Source: Ricordea florida
Lineage: Eukaryota; Cnidaria; Anthozoa; Corallimorpharia; Ricordeidae
Length of the DNA stretch: 64,000 nucleotides
Direction: 5' to 3'
Assembly (NCBI GenBank): GCA_949710005.1
Contig: OX453274.1
Span: 34,417,714 to 34,481,713, forward strand
Under the pieces are notes generated by a model. The model was not told where the DNA came from. It ran no database searches and was given only the letters and a program-made list of their open reading frames with translations. Numbering within the stretch: position 1 is the stretch's first letter; each line of letters starts with the position of its first letter. Both the position numbers and the translations under genes were made by a program. Shown here piece by piece: positions 19,819-28,556 of this stretch.

Positions 19819-21195
19819 CACCGAAGGGATCTCCAAATAACATTGAAATGGGTAACGTAAACATAAACAGAGTCTAGAATATTTTTCAGTTTTAAGGAGT
19901 TGTACAAACTTTTTACTAGTTTCAGAATCTAAATCACCTCCATAATCTTCGAAAAGCATCTTCATACCTTTCTGTGATGGATTATGGAATGAGACCACAC
20001 AAGCTACATTTTCACGGAATGGTTTTGCAATGGATGTTAATTGCTGGGTGAGAACCCAAACTGATAAACCATGATGTCTTCCAGAGAATGCTAGATCTAT
20101 AAACTTGTTTGAACGTTTCTTCAGATCATTCGAAACAGCACAATCGTCTAAAATTATTAGTGTATTTGTTCCGGAGAATAAAGTTTGACAATCAGTTAAT
20201 AACTCGTTAATCTCATCTATATTACTTGCATCAGGTGATAATACATAGAAATGTTTATCTTTGTTAGCAAAATTATGATAAGTTTTATTTTTAGAATAAG
20301 TTGGGCATATTAGAACAATGTATTCAAAAACTTTTAGAAATGGTCCTCGGAGCTGATCTATTATATACTTTGTCTTTCCACAATTTGTTGGACCTGTTAT
20401 AATACAATGAAAAGGAACTTTATCAGTAGGTCTGGATATGGTGAAAGTTTTGTGTAGAGTGACATTCTCGTAAAAGAATCCTTTACCAACCTGATAAGCT
20501 GCCTGTGCCTCACGAGCTAAGTATTCACTTGATAGGCAAGAATATTCCAACTCAAGGTTTGTGATTTTATAAGTTGGTTGCTTGGTCGTATCAGAATAAA
20601 CAACAATATCGTGAACTGGAGCAAGTGTAATCTCAAATATTAGTTGATGATCTAATGCCTTTGGATAGAAAGCTCCATGATCGTTGAGAATAGGATGATT
20701 TAGTGGGATATGATACTTGGTGTTGTGTACTACTGCAAGAGCTACTTCCTTTGCATCTGTGTCTACCTTATCACCTGCATTTGTCCTAAGCTTCCTCATG
20801 TTTTCAGAAGAAATACCTTGTTTTAATCTATCCTCGCGTTCTTCAGCTGTTAAGAATAAGTCATGATATGTTTGAAATAGATCGTATCTTTGAGTATCCT
20901 GTAGTGTTTCGCCTCCAAAAAGAACCCTGAGTCTGGATACAAGGTTACTACCTACATTATTCACGAGGGTGTTATCAGCATGGCCATCAACAGTCAAGTT
21001 AAATACTAGAGATACACTTCCAGGTACAATCACTAAATTCTCGGAAAGTTTTGGAATATTTATATATAACGTTTCTCCAGTACTAGCTGATGATGGATTT
21101 AGTGTAATTCTATTCAATGTTGATTCTGCTTTCAAACCGAGTGGCTCTCTTGGAATCCTGTTTGGGTTAATTTTTTCCGATATAGTTTGCGACAT
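19813..21195 (-). CDS. Major capsid protein N-terminal half fused to packaging ATPase
   Basis: 460 residues in one open frame. Residues ~1-258 match the start of a Polinton-type double jelly-roll major capsid protein: a beta-rich first jelly roll with LVIVPGSVSLVFNLTVDG near 53-70, LRVLFGG near 90 and SSEYLAREAQAAYQVGKGFF near 225. At about residue 258 (near base 20420) the sequence changes directly into a packaging ATPase of the A32/FtsK-HerA type: Walker A GPTNCGKT (~266-273), Walker B LIILDDC (~344-350) and the conserved LTQQL. The ATPase part is ~200 residues, near its usual full length. The second capsid jelly roll is missing. In related elements these are two adjacent genes, so a deletion between them is the simplest explanation. 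The upstream motif overlaps the start of the integrase gene. Confidence 0.88.
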   Translation of the reverse strand: MSQTISEKINPNRIPREPLGLKAESTLNRITLNPSSASTGETLYINIPKLSENLVIVPGSVSLVFNLTVDGHADNTLVNNVGSNLVSRLRVLFGGETLQDTQRYDLFQTYHDLFLTAEEREDRLKQGISSENMRKLRTNAGDKVDTDAKEVALAVVHNTKYHIPLNHPILNDHGAFYPKALDHQLIFEITLAPVHDIVVYSDTTKQPTYKITNLELEYSCLSSEYLAREAQAAYQVGKGFFYENVTLHKTFTISRPTDKVPFHCIITGPTNCGKTKYIIDQLRGPFLKVFEYIVLICPTYSKNKTYHNFANKDKHFYVLSPDASNIDEINELLTDCQTLFSGTNTLIILDDCAVSNDLKKRSNKFIDLAFSGRHHGLSVWVLTQQLTSIAKPFRENVACVVSFHNPSQKGMKMLFEDYGGDLDSETSKKFVQLLKTEKYSRLCLCLRYPFQCYLEIPSVI

Positions 21196-21221
21196 ATTTT
21201 TATTTTAAGGAAGGGTGGAGT

Positions 21222-21231
21222 AATCTTTAAA
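21222..21231 (-). promoter_or_regulatory. Promoter-like motif for the fusion gene, abutting the integrase start
   Basis: The minus strand reads ATTTAAAGATTACTCC about 27 bases before the ATG of the capsid-ATPase gene. Its first bases are the complement of the integrase ATG at 21231, so the two divergent genes share only about 35 bp. Confidence 0.55.
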
Positions 21232-22211
21232 TGAGTTACTTATCAAAAATATATTATTCAACTAATGGATATTGGAAAGGATATTCTGCAATTCCTAAAT
21301 TAGCTGAGAAAGCAAAAGTTAGTGAAGATGAGGCTAAAAGATGGCTTGAGAAACAGGCAATATGGCAAATATATCTACCAGCCCCAAAATATATACCTAG
21401 ACCTCACTGGACTGTAGATAAACCTAATATGATTCACCAAGCAGATTTATTATTTTTACCTCATGATAGAGTTGGAAGAAAAACATATCGATATGCATTG
21501 GTTGTGATTGATGTTGCCTCGAGATACAAAGATGCTGAACCATTAACCTCAAAAGAAAGTCATGAGATATCCAAAGCTTTTGAAAAAATATATTCCAGAA
21601 AATTAAAATATCCTAAAACATTAATTGTTGATCCTGGAAGAGAATTTATGGGTGATGTTACAAAACTTACGAATATACATAATGTAAAAATCCAGAGAAG
21701 TGAAGCTGGAAACCATAGAGCTCAAGCATTTGTTGAAAGAGCAAATAGAACATTAAGTGAACGATTATTTAGTCATCAATATGCACAAGAAATGATTAGT
21801 GATGAAAGGTCAAGAGTATGGGTGAAGCGATTACCAGATATTTTGAAAACTTTGAATAATACACCAACCAGATTAACCGGTAAAGAGCCTGTAAAAGCTA
21901 TAAAACTGAAAGAGGTTGATATTAATCCTCCAAAATATAAGCGAGTTGTTGGACTTGATGAGGTTAAACTACCACCTGGTGTTAAAGTTAGATACTTACT
22001 TGCTCCTGGCGAGCTTGAGGGTGGTGAACGAAGAAGAGCTACAGATCCTATATGGAGTATTCGGGTTTATGATATTTCTAGAAGTGTTGTTTCACCCAAT
22101 CAACCAGTTTTGTATTATTTAGTAGACGGGCCGATACGTGGTTTTGTGATGGAAGAACTTCAGGTTATACCTTATGATACTGAGTTGCCCCCTAATTCTG
22201 TTTTGAAATGA
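21231..22211 (+). CDS. Polinton RVE-family (retroviral-type) integrase
   Basis: 326 residues. It catalyses insertion of the element DNA, joining its ends to target DNA. The RVE core has the catalytic triad D72 (IHQADLLFL), D134 (LIVDPGREF) and E169 (QAFVERANRTL), with 34 residues between the second Asp and the Glu. The N-terminal ~50 residues are helical and may bind DNA. The C-terminal part (DPIWSIRVYDISRS, then FVMEELQVIP) looks like a small beta-barrel. Length and motifs fit an active enzyme. It runs forward, divergent from the capsid-ATPase gene and convergent on the polymerase gene, whose stop is one base away. The CATCA target duplication is consistent with its activity. Confidence 0.95.
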   Translation: MSYLSKIYYSTNGYWKGYSAIPKLAEKAKVSEDEAKRWLEKQAIWQIYLPAPKYIPRPHWTVDKPNMIHQADLLFLPHDRVGRKTYRYALVVIDVASRYKDAEPLTSKESHEISKAFEKIYSRKLKYPKTLIVDPGREFMGDVTKLTNIHNVKIQRSEAGNHRAQAFVERANRTLSERLFSHQYAQEMISDERSRVWVKRLPDILKTLNNTPTRLTGKEPVKAIKLKEVDINPPKYKRVVGLDEVKLPPGVKVRYLLAPGELEGGERRRATDPIWSIRVYDISRSVVSPNQPVLYYLVDGPIRGFVMEELQVIPYDTELPPNSVLK

Positions 22212-22212
22212 G

Positions 22213-25200
22213 TTAATACAAAGTTTTTGTGTGAATTCCATCTTCTCCAACAATACGTTTATCATAGTAAGCGTTCAGCCCCAATTTATCTTGAGTATAT
22301 GTTACAATTTCGTTTTTATTAACTCTAAAACCTGTGTTTTTTACCCTATCTATTGCCCCTTTTAAAGCTTCATAGTATCTATTCCACGTCATATCGTTTT
22401 GGTAATGTATGGACCCTTTACAACTAAACTTTGTTTTCCCCTTTCCATCATCGGCGTAATAACATTTTGGCGAAAGAGCAATAATTCTTTTTCCTTCAAA
22501 CTCTGTCTTGAAAAGCCCTGGTGTTTTGTCGTGATATTTTGAAGTTGATAGGAATTTTACTTTACCTTCTCTAAAATATTCATCTCGGAGTTCTGGTTTT
22601 ACAAGTTTATCCAAATTTTCATCCGAAAATCCAAAGTAGTAGCTATCTGTGTCTGAATAAATTAACTCAAAATCACTTCTGTCAAAATAATAATCAATAA
22701 AATCGTGGTAAAATTCTAACATTCGAAGCTTGGATAGTTGATATACGGCTATTCCACACTGATAAGGTGTATTTATTTCTACACTGCGTTTCCGTTTTGT
22801 TATTTCATATGTTTCATTTATCTGTTCTATATCTTCAAAGAATGAGCTTCTAATAGCCTCATTAGCCTCATCCACGTTTTGAGTATAACTTGTATTCTTG
22901 TGTTTTTGTTTATCTTCAATCATTTTACCATAGAATGAGTTTCCCTTCAGTTTAAAAGTATCACCTAATTCTTTCTTTCCAGCATACTTTGTAAGTAATT
23001 TTTCAATCAACACTCCAATATCTTTATTTTCATCAATAAAGGGTACTACATTGGGAAATTGTTTCAAATTATTAATAATGGTATCTATTTTATCTTTTTC
23101 ATTTTCATTTACCGCTTCCTGTAACATTTCAACCATAACCTCTATATCACCCTCTCTTCTTGCCTCGCTTACTTCACTTGGAAACCACTCAAATGGCTTA
23201 CCTGGTTGATATTTTATAATTTTATGAACAGAGGTTATTACCAAACCATGCTTAAGATAACATTTTATTAGCGTTGTATATAGTAAAATTTTCTTTGCTC
23301 TGGTTACACTTAACAATTTTAGCGATTCTTTTATAGTTTTTCTACCTGTATCTTTTTGATATTGTTTCATGTGATCAGGTATTAAATTTTCAGGAACACT
23401 ATCTACAACAAATAAAGGTGGTAACTCCTCAAATTTTTCCAAAAGATTATCTGGTGTGTGAATATCCACTTGACAGAAACCGAACAATTTATCTGTAAGA
23501 ATATCATTGCAAATTTTTTTAATATATTTTGTATCGGTTGGATTTTTTACCTCAATATATTCCTCTTTTCCACACGGCATTTCTTGGCCTGATACAAATA
23601 GATACAAGCTGTTTGCGTCATCACCACGGATAAGTTTGCATGTTTTTGGATTTTTATATTTATGAGGTCTAATTTTTGTTTCATCTTTTATTGCAAGCCT
23701 AACAAAAACCTGAGACTGACCACCGACCATGCCTGTTTTTAAAAGATCATAAGCTTTATTTTTACTACATATAGTACATTCTTTTCTCACCGCTAAACAT
23801 TTTTTACATTTACCCTTACCGCTTTTCGGTTTTTTACAATCGACATCACATTTACAATAGCAAGGATCGCCCGGAGCATACAAATCATACTTACCCTTAC
23901 TATTTTTTATGGCTTTATTCAACACATATTTCATTGATATCCCTGGGATTGATACTGCATCTTTCAGTATGTCTATTTCATCACAGAAATATTTTTCACG
24001 CGTTTTTTCAACAGCTTCTACAAAAGGAATAACATCAGCCAGGGTATACTCTCTCAACCAATCCCCCATGTCAACACACCCCCTCTTTTTGAATTCAACC
24101 TTAAACTCTTCATACTGTTCCTTGGAGATTGTTATTTTCTTTTTCAGAATCGAATTAAAGTCTTCATATTTCACAGGACCAATGTGAGAAAGCTTATCAT
24201 AACTATCCAACCATCCATAAGGAAATACAAGTTTTTGTTCCTCACATTTATTTGCTCTACACCACTTATCTAAAGATAGATCCGGGGCTATGTAATTAAT
24301 CATATCCAAAAAATTAAAACGGGGAGTTTTCAGGTACATATACTTATTTTCTTTCTTTGCTACATTTATTTTACCCTCTAGCTTGGAAAAACTCTTTACA
24401 AAATGTTTCTTAATCATATTAATATCATACTTTCCGGAATTAAAACCTAAAACAGGAACTTGATTACACCACACTTCATACTGCTCTTTTACTTTTTTTG
24501 GAATACTATCTTCATCCGGTAGGGGATACTCCTCTCTCACTTTTTTAACAATTTCTTTCTGTCTTATATCTAATTCAGTAAAATAATCTTTTACAAGCTC
24601 CTCTGGATTACTATTCTCAAGATAGGTTGGTTTTTTCGATAAATTATCAGAGATACCTATAGCAACTGAAATATGTTTATTTATGAAAGTTAGATCTTCA
24701 GTAACCCTTTCATGTTGTTTTGGTTGCCTTGCTTCAGAATCCCAAACAATAAAATGTGGATAGTGAAAAAATTTCTTTTTAAAGTTTACATATTTTAATT
24801 CTGGCTTTTCATGCTCCCAAACAGATACTAAATTATACCCCAAGGCTTTGATTACCTGTTCCTTTCTCAGAGTTTCGTTGTATTTAATTTTATCATAACT
24901 TGAACAATGACAGCCATGCCATTTACACCCATAAAATTGATAAACTGTATTAGTCACAGGTTCGTAACCATCCACCAAAAAAAGCTCTTTTTCACCATCC
25001 TTAACACATCGTTCACCACCATGCCCGCATAGAGCATGATGAATATGTTCACCTATAAGTTCAGCCTGTTTCTCTATCCATCTACATCCAATATAACTAA
25101 ATTGGGTATTACCGCCATAAAATATTTTTTCCAAGCTGCTCATTATTGGTACACATTTTTTACCATTACAAATTACTTGTGTTTTTCCGCCTGTACAAGT

Positions 25201-26964
25201 TTCATCCTCAAAATGTCTATTATAATTATCATGTCTGGTAAATCTTTGTTCACATCCAGCACATTCCCAGTGACTAGTTAACTGCGCCAAATCCTTGATA
25301 TAAAAGCAATGACCTTCATAAAGCCCAGCATCCACAGTTGGTAATCCTTTTTTGATCCTACCTTTACCGTACACCAGAACCCACGTTTTTTGGTCTTTTG
25401 GCTCAAATATCCTAATGTTAATATGAAACATCTTTGAGATATCCTCAAGTTCAATAAGATTCGTTCTTTGTACATCTTCAACTTTCAGATTTGGGTTACC
25501 ATAAAATTCTTGAGCCATTTTTAGAGCCAATTGGGTTGTTCTCTCCGCGGGTCTATTTTTCCCATCACGACAGTTCATGTGAACAGCCAGGACATTCCAA
25601 AAACACATGTTGTTATCATAATTATCAAGAGCATAAACACATTTCTTTTTTTTTATCCAATCTGGTAAAGTCCCACAACCCATTAAAGGTTCATTTGTAT
25701 GAATTATTTTTACATGAACTTCAGAAAACACAACTCTACCTTGATATACACCTGGTGTTTTTACAACTTCTGATGCTGGAAGATACGCGGTACTCCATAC
25801 TTTTGTGTTCTCCAAATCTAGTCTTTTTATTTCACATCGTTCAATATACCCCTCAATTTCATTTAATGTTGAAAAAGTTCCTTCTCCATCAAGTGTTTTG
25901 GGGTAAAAAGATATTTCTCCGTTTCCACGATGAATGTTGGATTTGAAGCCATATACAACCCTTGTTCTCATCTGTATCTCTGGTCTTATTCTATCCATAA
26001 TCATTTGTGATATGTCATTATTAAGATCCGCATTTATTACAATGTTGTTTTGCTCCACCGTCTCGTCTGGTTCGCTCCCAAAAGGAATAAATTTAAAATT
26101 TGTTGGCGGTCTTAGTTTAATTTTCTTATCTTTTTTCTCGCCTGTTTCCGGCTTATTTTTGGGCTGATTATTAAACTTTTTTCTAGGTGCAGGTGTGGGT
26201 CTTTCCTTCTGTTTAGAAATATTTTTTATTGGTTTGATGATTTTTTTATTTGTGAGATTTTTAAAAGATTCATAAAACTTTTTTCTATCTTTCACTTTAT
26301 AAATTTTAATTATATTCCTTTGCTGTTTATTAGGTAAATTTTCATTAGTGGTAACTGTAACCGAATCATAAAACTTTTGTCTGTCTGCCACTTTGTAGTT
26401 TTTGAATATTTTTTTGGTTGTGGGTTTTTTCGAGTGTTTGGTATCCTTAAGCGATTCAAAAAACTTTATTCTTTCTGTCACTTTTGAATTTTTGTTTATT
26501 GTTTTTGAGGGTTGTAGTTTATTTGGTTCAGGTTTTTTGGCGCGTGGGGTTGGAATGGGTCTTTCCTTCTGGTTAGGAATATTTTTTCTAGGTAGTGGAA
26601 TGGGTCTTTCCTTCTGGTTAGGAATATTTTTTACAGGTGATGGTGTAGGTGATTTTTTATTTGGTTTAGATTGTTTTATAGTTTCAGGTTTGGGTAAAGT
26701 TGGTGGTGGTGTACCTACTTGTGGTCTGGGTGGTGGTGAGCCTGGTGGTGTACCTACTTGTGGTCTGGGTGGTGGTGAGCCTGGTGGTGTACCTACTTGT
26801 GGTGGGGGTGGTTGGGGTGGTACCGCATTATCATACATTTCAACGAGTTCAGGAATTTTTCGCAACTCTTGTAAAAGTAAATCTTTTCGCCGTAAGTTTG
26901 CCCTGCCTTTAATATTATAATCTTTAGCAAGTTGATATAGTTGTACATAAGTAAGTCTATCCAT
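22213..26964 (-). CDS. Protein-primed DNA polymerase B with SAP-like, OTU-like and endonuclease-like regions
   Basis: 1583 residues. It should copy the element by protein-primed replication. In order: SAP-like helix motif (1-37); Pro-rich tandem repeats PQVGTPPGSPPPR (~50-85); about four repeats of KV-x2-R-x-KF(Y/F)(D/E)S (~160-250); OTU-like cysteine-protease region with NNMCFWNVLA (~450) and GHCFYI (~552); a C2H2 finger (~565-590); a Vsr-like endonuclease segment with YGCKWHGCHC (~680); 3'-5' exonuclease motifs WDSEA (~742), FNSGKYD (~843) and LADV (~975); a Cys-rich cluster (~1025-1060); polymerase motifs A DDANSLY (~1117), B GNSFYGK (~1342) and C YSDTDS (~1437). All catalytic acids are present, so it looks intact. 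The start codon and promoter-like motif lie in the right terminal repeat. Confidence 0.95.
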   Translation of the reverse strand: MDRLTYVQLYQLAKDYNIKGRANLRRKDLLLQELRKIPELVEMYDNAVPPQPPPPQVGTPPGSPPPRPQVGTPPGSPPPRPQVGTPPPTLPKPETIKQSKPNKKSPTPSPVKNIPNQKERPIPLPRKNIPNQKERPIPTPRAKKPEPNKLQPSKTINKNSKVTERIKFFESLKDTKHSKKPTTKKIFKNYKVADRQKFYDSVTVTTNENLPNKQQRNIIKIYKVKDRKKFYESFKNLTNKKIIKPIKNISKQKERPTPAPRKKFNNQPKNKPETGEKKDKKIKLRPPTNFKFIPFGSEPDETVEQNNIVINADLNNDISQMIMDRIRPEIQMRTRVVYGFKSNIHRGNGEISFYPKTLDGEGTFSTLNEIEGYIERCEIKRLDLENTKVWSTAYLPASEVVKTPGVYQGRVVFSEVHVKIIHTNEPLMGCGTLPDWIKKKKCVYALDNYDNNMCFWNVLAVHMNCRDGKNRPAERTTQLALKMAQEFYGNPNLKVEDVQRTNLIELEDISKMFHINIRIFEPKDQKTWVLVYGKGRIKKGLPTVDAGLYEGHCFYIKDLAQLTSHWECAGCEQRFTRHDNYNRHFEDETCTGGKTQVICNGKKCVPIMSSLEKIFYGGNTQFSYIGCRWIEKQAELIGEHIHHALCGHGGERCVKDGEKELFLVDGYEPVTNTVYQFYGCKWHGCHCSSYDKIKYNETLRKEQVIKALGYNLVSVWEHEKPELKYVNFKKKFFHYPHFIVWDSEARQPKQHERVTEDLTFINKHISVAIGISDNLSKKPTYLENSNPEELVKDYFTELDIRQKEIVKKVREEYPLPDEDSIPKKVKEQYEVWCNQVPVLGFNSGKYDINMIKKHFVKSFSKLEGKINVAKKENKYMYLKTPRFNFLDMINYIAPDLSLDKWCRANKCEEQKLVFPYGWLDSYDKLSHIGPVKYEDFNSILKKKITISKEQYEEFKVEFKKRGCVDMGDWLREYTLADVIPFVEAVEKTREKYFCDEIDILKDAVSIPGISMKYVLNKAIKNSKGKYDLYAPGDPCYCKCDVDCKKPKSGKGKCKKCLAVRKECTICSKNKAYDLLKTGMVGGQSQVFVRLAIKDETKIRPHKYKNPKTCKLIRGDDANSLYLFVSGQEMPCGKEEYIEVKNPTDTKYIKKICNDILTDKLFGFCQVDIHTPDNLLEKFEELPPLFVVDSVPENLIPDHMKQYQKDTGRKTIKESLKLLSVTRAKKILLYTTLIKCYLKHGLVITSVHKIIKYQPGKPFEWFPSEVSEARREGDIEVMVEMLQEAVNENEKDKIDTIINNLKQFPNVVPFIDENKDIGVLIEKLLTKYAGKKELGDTFKLKGNSFYGKMIEDKQKHKNTSYTQNVDEANEAIRSSFFEDIEQINETYEITKRKRSVEINTPYQCGIAVYQLSKLRMLEFYHDFIDYYFDRSDFELIYSDTDSYYFGFSDENLDKLVKPELRDEYFREGKVKFLSTSKYHDKTPGLFKTEFEGKRIIALSPKCYYADDGKGKTKFSCKGSIHYQNDMTWNRYYEALKGAIDRVKNTGFRVNKNEIVTYTQDKLGLNAYYDKRIVGEDGIHTKTLY

Positions 26965-27180
26965 TTGTAATTTGTAAATTAATTCTTCTTTTTAAATCAT
27001 AATTTCATTTTATTTTTTTGCAACACCTGATTAACACTCTGATAATTTTCTGATGTTATTTTGGGTGGTATTTTTTAAAATTTTCAGTAATTAATAAAAA
27101 AATAGGCTCTTTTCAAAAATTTCAACAAATTACAACAATAAACAACAACAACGTGGGTATAACTCCTCCTACATACTACT
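26939..27180 (-). repeat. Right terminal inverted repeat of the Polinton
   Basis: Inverted copy of 12040-12280, one base longer because of an A-run length change. It contains the promoter-like motif (26989-26998) and the ATG of the polymerase gene (26964). Confidence 0.95.
26989..26998 (-). promoter_or_regulatory. Promoter-like motif in right terminal repeat
   Basis: The minus strand reads GATTTAAAAA about 25 bases before the polymerase ATG; identical to the copy at 12221-12230. Confidence 0.5.
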
Positions 27181-27185
27181 CATCA
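27181..27185. repeat. Right target-site duplication of the Polinton
   Basis: CATCA, identical to 12035-12039. Confidence 0.8.
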
Positions 27186-28556
27186 GCTTGAACAGTTTGA
27201 TCTTACAAATGTAAGCAAGTAATGCCATTTGGCTGCATCTTCGTAAGTGTCAATTTGAACCGGCGATTTTTGTTGAATGGAAAGCGCCCCTTGTTAGCCT
27301 ATCGTCTACAGTTACACCGAGTAACCTCCCTACGCGAAGTGAATCATGTAAGCCTTTACAAAATATCCCTAGATCTTCCGATTACCCCCCCCCCCCCCCC
27401 CACCGAGGTAACCACGGGATATTTTGTAAAGGCTTACATGATCCACTGCCCTCCCTACGGAATGCAGGGATTCGCGACGCATCCTTTCCTAGAGCAAGAG
27501 AGGTTTTCATGACGAAGGCAGATGGGGTGGGGTCTACATTGAAGTCTGCTCAGTACTGTGTAGTTACATTTTCTTTTCCCCTTGCTCTCTTTCCTTTGTT
27601 TGCTACAACCCAGAATTGTAAGTTTATATCTTTTTTGACACTACTATACTACTCTGATTAGTTTTTGGCCTGATCTAGTTACTTTATTCTGCTTTTTTGG
27701 TAAAATTCTTTTAATGTGGCAAATAAATGGATGCTTGTTGTTGAGAGCTGCTAATGAAGCCACTGAGTGCTGATATTTTATCCGCGGCAACAGAGATGCT
27801 GTCGTCGTAAGCCTCTTATTGGACTGATTTAGCAAAGACAACGCCACGGCTAACAGGACAGCTCGCGCCCAAGGAAATAACCGATTGGGACTGGGAAACC
27901 ATACTGAAGCGCACCTGGATAAACTTAGTTGACACAACTTTTGGGTCATCCTCGGTGTAAAATCCTGTGAAGTTTTTCTTTGTTATTTCTCTATTATTTT
28001 CCTAGTCTCTATTGTTTTGTCTCCTTTGTTTCCTTTGTTCTACGTCGCTCGTGAGCGTAACAGGTTTTTACACCGAGGATGAGCCCAACTTTTTGTTCGA
28101 GTTGTCACGCTATTTAAAGTTTAGCGTGGTATCAAAACAGCTTAAAGATACAAAAAAACATATCATAAAATATCCCTCTAAGTATAAGGATATTTTTTTA
28201 CCTTTTCAACGTGAAAACAGCACAAATCTCCAGACGGTGTGACCGCGACTTGATAACAAGGAAATTGCCGTCGTGAACGAAACGCGACCTTGACCCGACA
28301 ACGTCAACATTGGCACCGGAAATCGGGTCCAGACTATTCCGCGCGTCATCACGTGGTCATTTGACGTTGTGCTGACTGTGCTAAATCGAAAAATTAACTT
28401 AACCTCTCCGTGCGCTAGCTTTATCGTTTTTGTTAGTTATATTGTTCCTTTCTTAGAGCCTGAGCCAATAGTAAAGACCTTATAACAGCAGTCACATACT
28501 GATGGTGGTAAAAAACATGGTACACATTACACTTGAAACAGTTCATTGATCTTTAC
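27186..28556. other. Intergenic region between the Polinton and the PUS7L-like gene
   Basis: No gene is supported. It has a hairpin around a C-run (27343-27442). An imperfect inverted repeat at about 27915-28120 has arms sharing TTTTACACCGAGGATGA; one arm lies in an open frame of 76 codons that begins with a signal-like hydrophobic run but is probably fortuitous. Confidence 0.5.
27343..27442. repeat. Hairpin MITE with C-run loop
   Basis: Arms of about 26 bases (ATCATGTAAGCCTTTACAAA and complement) surround a run of 14-15 C. It is non-coding. Confidence 0.7.

Larger units (their letters stand above)
12040..27180. mobile_element. Polinton/Maverick element, 15.1 kb
   Basis: A self-synthesising virus-like DNA transposon. 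The evidence is terminal inverted repeats of about 241 bp starting AGTAGTATGTAGG, a CATCA target duplication, and hallmark genes: protein-primed DNA polymerase B, RVE integrase, A32/FtsK-HerA-type packaging ATPase and a capsid protein segment. Genes are tightly packed and almost all are on the minus strand. Only the left-end zinc-repeat gene and the integrase run forward. All reading frames are open except the left-end gene, split by a piggyBac-type insert (12311-13413). Without the insert the element would be about 14.0 kb. Two features depart from the standard set: the capsid gene is truncated and fused to the ATPase, and no adenain-like protease was found. Confidence 0.95.

Noticed and set aside
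26402..26920. Plus-strand glycine-rich protein opposite the polymerase N-terminus
   Set aside because: It is the antisense reading of Pro-rich tandem repeats in the polymerase gene.
12040..27180. Bacterial or free viral contamination
   Set aside because: The element has host flanks on both sides with a matching target duplication and lies in normal spliced-gene surroundings.
28012..28242. Secreted small protein (hydrophobic start)
   Set aside because: One arm of an inverted repeat lies in the frame and no family or splice support is seen.
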